Part shown: in pieces, positions 46,263 to 54,127 of the stretch
Numbering within the stretch: the first letter of the stretch is position 1
Layout of the letters: each line of letters starts with the position of its first letter
Assembly: GCF_030409505.1 (NCBI RefSeq)
Contig: NZ_JAUFPZ010000002.1
Coordinates: 4,251,246 to 4,315,245 of the forward strand
Length of the DNA: 64,000 bases
DNA from: Zunongwangia endophytica
Lineage (GTDB): Bacteria; Bacteroidota; Bacteroidia; Flavobacteriales; Flavobacteriaceae
Reading direction: 5' to 3'
Made by a program: the position numbers and the translations under genes
Notes under the pieces: model-generated
Told to the model about the DNA's origin: nothing
The model's input: the letters and a program-made list of their open reading frames with translations, nothing else
Databases searched by the model: none

Positions 46263-48005
46263 ATGAAAATAGTTATTGCCAGTATCCTTCTATTTTTTTC
46301 AACATTCTCACAGGCGCAAATTTATGATCCTGTATCTTTTGAAACTTCTGTTGAAAAAGTAAACGAAAATCAGTACGCCTTAATAATTAATGCTTTTATC
46401 GAACCCGGTTGGCATTTATATTCGCAAGATGTACCTTCTGGTGGTCCTATTCCTACTTCATTTCAATTTTCATCTAATGATAACTATGCTCTAAAAGGCG
46501 AAGTTATCGAGCCTGAAGGTCATGTTATAGACGATCCTATTTTTGAAATGGAAATCAAATATTTCTCAGATAAAGCCACTTTTAAGCAAATTATAGAACG
46601 CAAGTCTCAAGGTGCTTTTCAAATAAAAGGTTCGGTCGAATTTATGGTTTGTAACGACGAAAGTTGTTTGCCACCTACACAGAAAAATGTAGTATTTAAA
46701 TTTTCTAAATTGAATAATACGGAAGTTGCTTCCGCGGCAGATTTAGATGAAGAACCAAATACCGATGGAGAGACTACTGATTCCGAAAAATCTGTAGAAC
46801 AAGATAAAGAATCCGTTGAAGAAAATATTAGTCCGCAGGTGTCTGGAGATATGGTTGATGCTGTTGCCAAAACTGATAATAGCGCTGAAGATGCTAATGA
46901 AGATACTATTACAACTGAAGAAGTAGATGGAGAAAGTGAAAATTCAGAAAGCCTTTGGTCAATTTTTATATTAAGTTTTCTAGGCGGTTTTGCGGCTTTA
47001 CTTACCCCATGTGTTTTCCCTATGATTCCTATGACGGTAAGCTTTTTTACCAAACAAAGTAAAAGTCGTGCTTCGGGAATTAGAAATGCCATTTTCTATG
47101 GATTATTTATTATCATAATTTATGTGATTTTAGGCTCTGTAGTAACCGGGATTTTTGGAGCAGATGCGCTTAATGCCCTTTCTACAAATGTATGGTTCAA
47201 TGTCATATTCTTCATTTTATTGATCTTTTTTGCTTTTTCATTTTTGGGAGCTTTCGAGATCATGTTACCAAATTCTTGGGCTAATAAAATTGATTCTCAA
47301 GCCGATCGAGGTGGGATTGTAGGTATCTTTTTTATGGCGCTGGCATTAGCTATTGTTTCTTTCTCCTGTACAGGACCTATCGTAGGTACTTTACTTGTAG
47401 AAGCAGCATCTAAAGGAGGTATTGCACCTATTGTAGGAATGCTTGGATTTTCAACTGCAATCGCATTGCCATTTGCTTTATTTGCAGCATTCCCAGGTTG
47501 GTTAAATTCGCTTCCCAAATCTGGTGGATGGCTAAATACAGTAAAAGTAGTATTAGGATTTTTAGAGCTTGCACTAGCATTTAAATTTTTAAGTAATGCC
47601 GATTTGGTTTTACAACTTCATCTGTTAGAAAGAGAAACCTTTTTAGCGATTTGGATTGCAGTTTTTGCCGGACTTGCATTATACTTATTCGGGAAAATCA
47701 CATTGCCGCATGATAGTCCTTTACCACATATTTCAGTAGGAAGATTAACTTTAGGATTATTAACTTTAGCTTTTGTAGTTTATCTAATTCCTGGTCTTTG
47801 GGGTGCTCCATTACAATGGATTAGTGGTTTCCCTCCACCAATGCAGTATAGCGAATCTCCTTACGGTGTAGGAAATAGCAAAGGAAGTATTAGTGGTCCA
47901 GCCGAAGAACTTCCTCCAAATGCCGAGCTTGGTCCTTTAGACATCGTTATGTTTAAGGATTATGAAGAAGGAATGGCTTATGCAAAAAGTCAGAACAAAC
48001 GGTGA
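46263..48005 (+). CDS. DsbD/CcdA-type thiol-disulfide transporter, N-terminal and membrane part
   Basis: The frame has 580 codons. A signal peptide (cleavage near SQAQ) leads into a DsbD alpha-like domain (about 20-135, with VCNDESCLPPTQ). An acidic linker follows, then eight membrane helices with the paired cysteines Cys250 (LTPCVFPMIP) and Cys369 (FSCTGPIVG) that carry electrons across the membrane. The frame ends at KSQNKR, just where the C-terminal thioredoxin domain should continue. That domain is in the next frame (48002-48364). DsbD passes reducing power from cytoplasmic thioredoxin to periplasmic partners such as the TlpA-like proteins of this region. Confidence 0.9.
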   Translation: MKIVIASILLFFSTFSQAQIYDPVSFETSVEKVNENQYALIINAFIEPGWHLYSQDVPSGGPIPTSFQFSSNDNYALKGEVIEPEGHVIDDPIFEMEIKYFSDKATFKQIIERKSQGAFQIKGSVEFMVCNDESCLPPTQKNVVFKFSKLNNTEVASAADLDEEPNTDGETTDSEKSVEQDKESVEENISPQVSGDMVDAVAKTDNSAEDANEDTITTEEVDGESENSESLWSIFILSFLGGFAALLTPCVFPMIPMTVSFFTKQSKSRASGIRNAIFYGLFIIIIYVILGSVVTGIFGADALNALSTNVWFNVIFFILLIFFAFSFLGAFEIMLPNSWANKIDSQADRGGIVGIFFMALALAIVSFSCTGPIVGTLLVEAASKGGIAPIVGMLGFSTAIALPFALFAAFPGWLNSLPKSGGWLNTVKVVLGFLELALAFKFLSNADLVLQLHLLERETFLAIWIAVFAGLALYLFGKITLPHDSPLPHISVGRLTLGLLTLAFVVYLIPGLWGAPLQWISGFPPPMQYSESPYGVGNSKGSISGPAEELPPNAELGPLDIVMFKDYEEGMAYAKSQNKR

Positions 48006-48364
48006 TGTTGGATTTTACAGGTTATGCGTGCGTTAATTGCCGTAAAATGGAAGAACGCGTTTGGCCAGATCCTCAGGTTAGCCAAGTCCTTAAAAACGAT
48101 GTGGTACTTATTTCGCTTTATGTTGATGACAAAAAAGAATTGCCTGAAGAAGAAAAATATGTTTCTGAAACTACAGGAAAAGAAATTGAAACTATAGGGA
48201 ATAAGTGGAGTGATTTTCAGATAAAAAATTATAAAGCAAATGCTCAACCTTATTACGTGTTAATCGATAATGAGGGGAATAACTTGAATAAACCAACAGC
48301 TTACGATCCAGATATAGAATCTTATTTGGGATGGCTACAAGAAGGTTTAGAGAATTATAAGTAA
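48002..48364 (+). CDS. C-terminal thioredoxin (DsbD gamma) domain in a shifted frame
   Basis: The frame has 120 codons, starts at a GTG and overlaps the preceding stop by 4 nt (GTGA). The sequence VMLDFTGYACVNCRKME has the thioredoxin CxxC of DsbD gamma (Cys10, Cys13), and NAQPYYVLIDNEGN is the cis-proline region. In intact homologues this follows ...NKPVMLDFTG without a break. Restoring one C (CGG to CCGG at about 48000) would give exactly that. It is either a frameshifted dsbD or a split gene coupled by GTGA. I favour the frameshift. Confidence 0.8.
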   Translation: MMLDFTGYACVNCRKMEERVWPDPQVSQVLKNDVVLISLYVDDKKELPEEEKYVSETTGKEIETIGNKWSDFQIKNYKANAQPYYVLIDNEGNNLNKPTAYDPDIESYLGWLQEGLENYK

Positions 48365-48386
48365 AAGAATAATCGATTTTAGATAT

Positions 48387-48430
48387 AAAAAAAGGGATCG
48401 TTGCTTTTAAGCTTCGATCCCTTTTTTTTT
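48387..48430. terminator. Bidirectional rho-independent terminator
   Basis: AAAAAAAGGGATCG (48387-48400) pairs with CGATCCCTTTTTTT (48415-48428), with an inner GCTT/AAGC pairing. A- and T-runs flank it on both sides, so it serves the dsbD operon on the plus strand and the convergent exporter gene on the minus strand, whose stop codon it overlaps. Confidence 0.9.
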
Positions 48431-49655
48431 AATGATTTTTTGCTATTCCCTTTCTTTTGTTGTTTTTCAGAATTAAAAAAGTTGAGTAAAAAATAACCAA
48501 AATTAATGGAATTCCCACGCCAAGGTAACGCAGTGACATATCGAAAGTAGTGGCGATTTCCCCTGAAGAAGATATTACGAAACTTGAGATTGATGTAATA
48601 ATATAGAGCAATCCACCAATAAGTCCACCAGCGATACCAGCATTGCTAGGGAAATAAATCATGTTTTGGGTAAAGTAGTTGGTAAAAATAAACCCAGAAA
48701 CGATATGGATCACAAAAGCAAAAGCAATTAAAAGGTAAAGATGATCTAATTGCGTTGCCGCGGCTATAAACACGAGTAAAAGCACAATTTGTGCGAAAGC
48801 TGAAATTCGTAATTTCTGAGGAAAATTTTGGCTAGCAAAGGTCTTACTTAAAATTCCGCCAATCATCCAGGATATTCCTAAGATTAGCGTACAATACCCC
48901 GTAGTTACTGCATCAAATCCAAAATGATGTTCTACCACAAACGGGCCAGCGATATTAAATACCATCACGGTTGAATAAGCTAATCCTAAAATCAAGATTC
49001 CTAAAACAAACGCCTTATTCTTCAGCATTACGGCATAAAGCATTGATGTTTTTTTCAGATTAAATTTCTTGACATTTCTAATCGTTTCTCCACTAAAAAT
49101 TAATTCAGCAAAAAATAGAATTGCGGCATATATCGCTAAAAAGTAAAAATTTGCCTGCCAATCAAACAAGCTTTCCAGATAACCACCAAGAAAAGGAGCA
49201 ATTATCGGCCCGCAAGACCATACGATGGTAAAAAAGCTTAAAAAATGTTTTCGTTTTACTTCATCATAAAGGTCTACAAAATAAGCTCGCTTTGCGACCA
49301 CGATAAACGATGTTCCTAATCCCTGTACGATTCGCCAAAAGCAAATAACCCAAACCTGATCTGTCCATGTAATAGCAAGGCTACTAATAATTAGAGCAAT
49401 TAATGAAAATAACACAGGTTTGTAGCGCCCAAGACTGTCCAATAAACTTCCTACGAACAATTGCGCAAAACCATAGCTTAAAAAGAAGCAAGTAAGCGTA
49501 AGCTGAATACTTTTTTCTGAAACCGATAAATTCTCGGCCATCGATGGAAATGATGGCAAATAAATATCTGTCATAAACCCAGAAAGTGGAATGGTGAAAA
49601 AGGTAATTATCGTTGCAATTTGTTTTTGTCTTTCAGAAGCTTGTCTTAGGTGCAT
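48429..49655 (-). CDS. Bcr/CflA-family multidrug efflux MFS transporter
   Basis: The protein has 408 residues and 12 predicted helices. The start of helix 1 reads TIPLSGFMTDIYLPSFPSMA, the hallmark of the Bcr/CflA subgroup. LLDSLGRYKPVLFSL is the loop 2-3 MFS motif. The family exports drugs such as bicyclomycin or chloramphenicol, or small metabolites, using the proton gradient. It is monocistronic and convergent with the dsbD genes. Substrate not determinable. Confidence 0.92.
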   Translation of the reverse strand: MHLRQASERQKQIATIITFFTIPLSGFMTDIYLPSFPSMAENLSVSEKSIQLTLTCFFLSYGFAQLFVGSLLDSLGRYKPVLFSLIALIISSLAITWTDQVWVICFWRIVQGLGTSFIVVAKRAYFVDLYDEVKRKHFLSFFTIVWSCGPIIAPFLGGYLESLFDWQANFYFLAIYAAILFFAELIFSGETIRNVKKFNLKKTSMLYAVMLKNKAFVLGILILGLAYSTVMVFNIAGPFVVEHHFGFDAVTTGYCTLILGISWMIGGILSKTFASQNFPQKLRISAFAQIVLLLVFIAAATQLDHLYLLIAFAFVIHIVSGFIFTNYFTQNMIYFPSNAGIAGGLIGGLLYIITSISSFVISSSGEIATTFDMSLRYLGVGIPLILVIFYSTFLILKNNKRKGIAKNH

Positions 49656-49849
49656 TAGTTAGAAAAGTTGGCGGGGTAGGGGATTTATAAATTTTTGAAG
49701 TATAGTCGAAAATTGGTGCTTTTGCTTTCAGTTTTAGTATAAACTGGAGAATATTATATTACGGTTTTCCCTTACTTATTCTACGGTTAAATTTCAAACA
49801 ACTGGAAACTAGTAGGTTAAATTTGAGATATAATTTAAAACCTACTTAA

Positions 49850-50701
49850 ATGGAATTAAACAAACTACCACTCGTTTTGGCAGCGACAGGACTGCTTTTT
49901 ACTTCCTGTCAAAAAGATGAAACAGCACCAGAGACTCAAGAATTGCTGAATAATGAGGCTCCAAGTTCATCACAAATTCCTAAAGAGGTAATAGAAAAGG
50001 TAAACAATTTACATTTCAATTCAGATTATATTGAAACTTTCGAACTTACTTTACCTGGAGGTGCTACAGAAACCACTTATTTAATTGAAAATGATATTGC
50101 AATGTCTGCCGATCAATTAGATAAGCTTAGCACCGCAGATATTACCAGTAAGCAGTATCGTACTTACAATTTGGTTAGTAGTCCCAGAACCATCAATGTT
50201 ATTGGTTATACGGGTACAGGCTATGGACAAAATCTTTCCAACAAAATGCAACAGGCATTACAAAGAGCTGTAGCGAATTATAACGATTTAAGTATTGGTC
50301 TAACCTTCAATCTTAGTTTCGGTACTAATTATAGTTCTTCAGACATTGTTGTTTATAAAACTAGCAATGGACAGGCTGGTGGAGTAGCCGGTTTTCCATC
50401 AGGCGGAAATCCATACAAATTTGTACAGATTTTTTCAGGAATGGAAAGCTATAGTACATCAACCAACGAACATGTAATCACTCACGAAATTGGACACACT
50501 TTAGGATTGCGCCATACCGATTGGTTTTCTAGACAGAGCTGTGGCCAAAGTGGTGAATCTGCAAATCCAGACGGAGCGGTGCATATCCCGGGTACCGAGA
50601 CGGGGTATGATGCGAACTCTGTAATGTTAGCATGTTTTAGCGCCAACGAAAGTGGAAATTTTGGTGGTGACGACGAGAAGGCTCTAGAATATTTATACTA
50701 A
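49850..50701 (+). CDS. M57-like (HEIGH motif) zinc metalloprotease lipoprotein
   Basis: The protein has 283 residues. The lipobox LLFTSC puts the lipid on Cys20. The zinc site is THEIGHTLGLRHTD: His212, Glu213, His216 and His222 (HExxHxxGxxH). A downstream SVMLACF segment sits where metzincins have a Met-turn. The dual-action HEIGH peptidases of Bacteroidota are secreted or surface-bound. A tiny lipoprotein and a two-component system follow on the same strand. Confidence 0.88.
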   Translation: MELNKLPLVLAATGLLFTSCQKDETAPETQELLNNEAPSSSQIPKEVIEKVNNLHFNSDYIETFELTLPGGATETTYLIENDIAMSADQLDKLSTADITSKQYRTYNLVSSPRTINVIGYTGTGYGQNLSNKMQQALQRAVANYNDLSIGLTFNLSFGTNYSSSDIVVYKTSNGQAGGVAGFPSGGNPYKFVQIFSGMESYSTSTNEHVITHEIGHTLGLRHTDWFSRQSCGQSGESANPDGAVHIPGTETGYDANSVMLACFSANESGNFGGDDEKALEYLY

Positions 50702-50739
50702 CCACAGAGCATTATTTTTAAATGTAATTAGCCCAAAGT

Positions 50740-50813
50740 CACCCGGCGAGAAAACTTTCTTAGAATCTCCAAACCTACTTATTAATATGGCATGTATGTC
50801 TAAGTGCCGGGTG
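50740..50813. other. Inverted repeat enclosing a 58-nt loop, possible structured RNA or terminator
   Basis: CACCCGGC (50740-50747) pairs with GCCGGGTG (50806-50813), both GC-rich in an AT-rich setting. The right arm is followed by TTCTTATTTATCC. It lies between the HEIGH protease and the tiny lipoprotein gene. It may be an extended terminator or the base stem of a small RNA. Confidence 0.4.
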
Positions 50814-50901
50814 TTCTTATTTATCCTTTCTGTCTCTCGCAAGCATATCCTTTTGTAAGAGAATGTCTTCACTTTTTTAATAATACATTAAACAATCATC
50901 C

Positions 50902-51090
50902 ATGAAAAATTTATTTACACTTCTAATTTTGGGAACGCTAATGGCAGTCACTTATTCTTGCGAACCTGAAGCTCTACCTGTATCTAATGCCGAAACACTT
51001 GAAGAATCTGAAATAATAGATATCGATACTTATGCTGATTCTTCTGGAAGAGAGGAAAATGAACAGGAAAGAAGAGATCCGCCTGAATAA
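50902..51090 (+). CDS. Tiny lipoprotein upstream of a two-component system
   Basis: The protein has 62 residues. A lipoprotein signal ends VTYSC (Cys20). The mature part is only about 42 residues, very acidic, and ends GREENEQERRDPPE. I do not recognise a named family, but short acidic lipoproteins of this type are common in Flavobacteriia. The histidine kinase gene begins 149 bp downstream. A role in signalling to that kinase is possible, from position only. Confidence 0.75.
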   Translation: MKNLFTLLILGTLMAVTYSCEPEALPVSNAETLEESEIIDIDTYADSSGREENEQERRDPPE

Positions 51091-51238
51091 GAAGAGCAAG
51101 ATTAATCTTCTAAACAAAAATAAATTTGAGAAATTTATGATTAAATTCTTAAATTGATCGATGCCCAAATCTATATATCAATACGAGACAACATTAATAT
51201 TTTTTAATTCAGAGTTTGGGCATCTAAACAACTGAATA

Positions 51239-53266
51239 TTGAAGAAGAATTATTTTTTATTTTTACTATTAGTCTTAATGCTTTCATCCTGTGATCTATA
51301 CCAGTCACAGGATGAGTCCTTTTCTAAGGATGCTATCGAAATTTCAGACGATTTTAAGCTGGATTCTCTAGATTTAGAAGTTAGAAAGGAGAAACTGAAA
51401 GCATATTTAATTCAGACTTCAAAACTTAATGATGATACGCTTAAAAAGAAAAATTACCTGCATGCTTCTTATTACGCAGCTTCGATAGATTCCGCTTTAT
51501 TTTTAGAAGCCAATTCCAAGGCTATAGCTTATGCAACACAACTAAAAGATAGTTTAGGGCTTGCCGGCGCTTTTTGGGATCGTGGATATTTTTATTCAGA
51601 AATTGGTGGATATCGTCAAAGTTACGATGCCTATCAAGAGGCAAGTGAACTTTATTTAAAAAACGACAAGCCAGTATTGGGAGGGAGATTGCTAATAAAT
51701 ATGGCGATTCTTCAATCTGATATTAAAGATTATGTGGGAAGCGAAGTAACTACGGTTAGAGCTTTAAAAGTTTTAAAGCCTTTGGATGCAAAAGAATACA
51801 TTTATCGCTGTTATAATAATCTGGCGGTGGCTTACAACCAAATGAATGATTTTGAAAATTCATTAGACTACCATAAAAAAGCCTACGAGATTCAGCAGGA
51901 ATTAGGCAATAATACCTACCAGAAAGCTTCAACATTAAATAATATAGGTGTGCTTTATGAAAACATGGGGCGATTTGACGATGCGATAAATGTTTATGCT
52001 GAAGCATTAGAATTTTCAGAATTAGAAAAAGAAGAACCTCAGGTTTATGCTAAAATTATCGATAACCGTGCATTTGCTGAATTTAAAATAGGAAAGAAAG
52101 AACATATTCCTGAAGACTTTTTTAAAGCACTGCATCTAAGAGAAGCTATAGGTGATGAAGACGGTGCTATTTTTTCTAGTATGCATCTTGCCGAATATTA
52201 CGAAGGTATTGACAAAAATAAGGCATTAAAATATGCCGATAAAAGCAGAATATTAGCTCAGCGAAGGGAGCATATGCAAGGTTTAATGGAATCTTTAAGA
52301 TTACAGGCACGATTAGATAAGGCTAACAGTTATGCGCATCTTGAGCGATATATACACTTAAAAGATAGCTTAGAAAAAGAAGAGCGAGCTGCTCGTAATC
52401 AATTCGCACGAATACGTTATGAGACCGATGAATTTATTGAGCAGAACAAATATTTGAATGCACAGCGAAAATGGATAATCTTAGGTGCAGGATTTCTGCT
52501 GATTATTGTAATACTTGGATTTGTAGTACGCCATCAAAAGATTAAAAACAAACAGTTGAAATTAGAGAAACAACAGCAACAATCTAACGAAGAAATCTAC
52601 AATTTGCTTATCGACCAGCAAAACAAATTAGAGGAAGGTCGTCAAAAGGAGAAAAAACGTATTGCTGCGGAATTGCATGACGGAATACTTGGAAAAATAT
52701 TCGGAATTCGGTTAATATTAAGTAGTCTGAATAGCAAAGTGGATACCGAGTCGGTGGAAACCAGATCAAATTATATTGCTGAATTGAAAAAGCTAGGGGA
52801 AGAGGTTCGCAGTATTTCTCATGATTTGGATGCCAATATATTCGATTCTCGATCTGGATTTATAAGTATTCTTAACGAGCTATTAAATGAGCAGTCTATA
52901 ATAGGAAAATACGAAGTGGTTTTAAATAATGACCCTAATATCGAATGGGATAAGGTAAGTAGCAAAATTAAAATTAACTTGTTTAGAGTTCTGCAAGAGT
53001 CTACTTATAACGTAACGAAATATGCCCAGGCTCAAAAAGTTATTGTAGTCTTCAAAAATCAGGATACGCATCTTTTTGCAATGATCAAAGACGACGGAAC
53101 AGGCTTTGACATTGATGCGACACCAAAAGGTATAGGATTAAAAAATATGAAATCCAGAATTAATAATCTAAATGGTAAAATAAACTTTAAGTCTAGTGAA
53201 GAAGGCACAGCGATAAGTATACAGATACCTATTAATCAAAATCGTAAAATATGGCTAACCGCTTAA
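51239..53266 (+). CDS. TPR-containing sensor histidine kinase (HisKA_3 type)
   Basis: The protein has 675 residues, starting at a TTG; no suitable ATG is nearby. A signal/lipobox (LMLSSC) is followed by TPR repeats (about 80-330, with LNNIGVLYENMGRFDDAINV). A coiled region and one transmembrane helix follow (about 408-425, ILGAGFLLIIVILGFVV). The kinase core has the phospho-acceptor His480 in IAAELHDGILGK and an HATPase with STYNVTKYAQ, DDGTGFD and GIGLKNM. It probably senses a periplasmic or envelope signal through the TPRs and phosphorylates the response regulator whose gene overlaps its end by 16 nt. Confidence 0.93.
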   Translation: MKKNYFLFLLLVLMLSSCDLYQSQDESFSKDAIEISDDFKLDSLDLEVRKEKLKAYLIQTSKLNDDTLKKKNYLHASYYAASIDSALFLEANSKAIAYATQLKDSLGLAGAFWDRGYFYSEIGGYRQSYDAYQEASELYLKNDKPVLGGRLLINMAILQSDIKDYVGSEVTTVRALKVLKPLDAKEYIYRCYNNLAVAYNQMNDFENSLDYHKKAYEIQQELGNNTYQKASTLNNIGVLYENMGRFDDAINVYAEALEFSELEKEEPQVYAKIIDNRAFAEFKIGKKEHIPEDFFKALHLREAIGDEDGAIFSSMHLAEYYEGIDKNKALKYADKSRILAQRREHMQGLMESLRLQARLDKANSYAHLERYIHLKDSLEKEERAARNQFARIRYETDEFIEQNKYLNAQRKWIILGAGFLLIIVILGFVVRHQKIKNKQLKLEKQQQQSNEEIYNLLIDQQNKLEEGRQKEKKRIAAELHDGILGKIFGIRLILSSLNSKVDTESVETRSNYIAELKKLGEEVRSISHDLDANIFDSRSGFISILNELLNEQSIIGKYEVVLNNDPNIEWDKVSSKIKINLFRVLQESTYNVTKYAQAQKVIVVFKNQDTHLFAMIKDDGTGFDIDATPKGIGLKNMKSRINNLNGKINFKSSEEGTAISIQIPINQNRKIWLTA

Positions 53267-53907
53267 AAGTGTTGATTGTAGATGATCACCCGATAATTAT
53301 AGAAGGTTATAAAAGCACGTTGCAATCCTGTAAGCACGAGATTCTCGTGCAGACCGCCAACGATGTGGATACTGCTTTATTACAAGTGCGTAATGCCGAA
53401 CAATTTTTCGATATTATCATATTGGATATTAAAATCCCTGCATCCAAGGATGGTAGAATAATTTCTGGGGAAGATTTGGGGATGAAATTTCGCGAAATCA
53501 CACCACATTCTAAGTTGGTTGTGCTTACGATGTTCAATGAGAAATATAGACTTCAGAATATTCTAAAAAGCATAAATCCTGAGGCTTTCATGATCAAAAG
53601 CGATGTAGGTTCTACAGAACTGTGCGCAGCAATTCTATCGATAAACAACGGTATTCCTTTTTACAGTAAGACGGTACGCGAATTGTTTAGAAGCCAAATG
53701 ACACGAGATATTACCTTAGATGAAAACGATAGGAAAATCTTATATTATCTTTCTAAAGGAACCAAAACAAAAAATCTGGTCGATTATATTCCGCTTTCCT
53801 TAGCTGCTATTGAAAAGCGAAAAAGAAATATTAGGAAGCTTTTTGAAATAGAAGAATTAGGGGATAAATTAATTTTGGACAAAGCAGAAGAATATGGTTT
53901 TCTTTAA
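53251..53907 (+). CDS. LuxR-type (NarL/FixJ-like) response regulator
   Basis: The protein has 218 residues. The receiver domain has VLIVDDHPIIIEGY (acidic pocket), IIILDIKIPASKDGR (phospho-acceptor Asp) and a Lys in FMIKSD. The C-terminal helix-turn-helix has LSKGTKTKNLVDYIPLSLAA and IEKRKRNIRKLF. It overlaps the kinase gene by 16 nt and is its obvious partner. Its final bases overlap the stop of a convergent 50-residue gene. Confidence 0.92.
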   Translation: MANRLKVLIVDDHPIIIEGYKSTLQSCKHEILVQTANDVDTALLQVRNAEQFFDIIILDIKIPASKDGRIISGEDLGMKFREITPHSKLVVLTMFNEKYRLQNILKSINPEAFMIKSDVGSTELCAAILSINNGIPFYSKTVRELFRSQMTRDITLDENDRKILYYLSKGTKTKNLVDYIPLSLAAIEKRKRNIRKLFEIEELGDKLILDKAEEYGFL

Positions 53908-54056
53908 TCTAAAGAATTTTTAGTAACCCACGTTTTCCAACCAATAATAGCCATTTGTAATTTACTAGCATTAGCCAGGTCTAATTGCTTCTTAGAATAA
54001 CTTGGCAGTATTTTTTTATTCAATTTCGCTAATGATGTAAACAGCTTCTTTTTCAT
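53904..54056 (-). CDS. 50-residue conserved small protein (often annotated SsrA-binding protein in Flavobacteria)
   Basis: An ATG at 54056 opens a 50-codon frame: MKKKLFTSLAKLNKKILPSY, then SKKQLDLANASKLQMAIIGW, then KTWVTKNSLD. I recall near-identical small proteins throughout Flavobacteriaceae that carry the probably wrong label SsrA-binding protein. They share NK.ILPSYSKK.LDLAKASK.Q.AIIGW. This is not true SmpB, which is about 150 residues. The lysine-rich sequence may bind nucleic acid. The stop codon lies inside the last codons of the convergent response regulator gene (4-nt overlap). Confidence 0.8.
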   Translation of the reverse strand: MKKKLFTSLAKLNKKILPSYSKKQLDLANASKLQMAIIGWKTWVTKNSLD

Positions 54057-54127
54057 TCTTAGTCAGTTTCTATCAAAGATATTAAAATATTGATATTCAG
54101 TAAAAAAGAAGCTGTTTTTTAGAATTT

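Noticed and set aside
46619..47092. 157-codon minus-strand frame opposite dsbD
   Set aside because: It lies wholly inside a clear DsbD gene, and its serine- and valine-rich composition is that of an antisense shadow.
51756..52007. 83-codon minus-strand frame inside the TPR histidine kinase
   Set aside because: It overlaps conserved TPR coding sequence on the other strand and has no supporting features.
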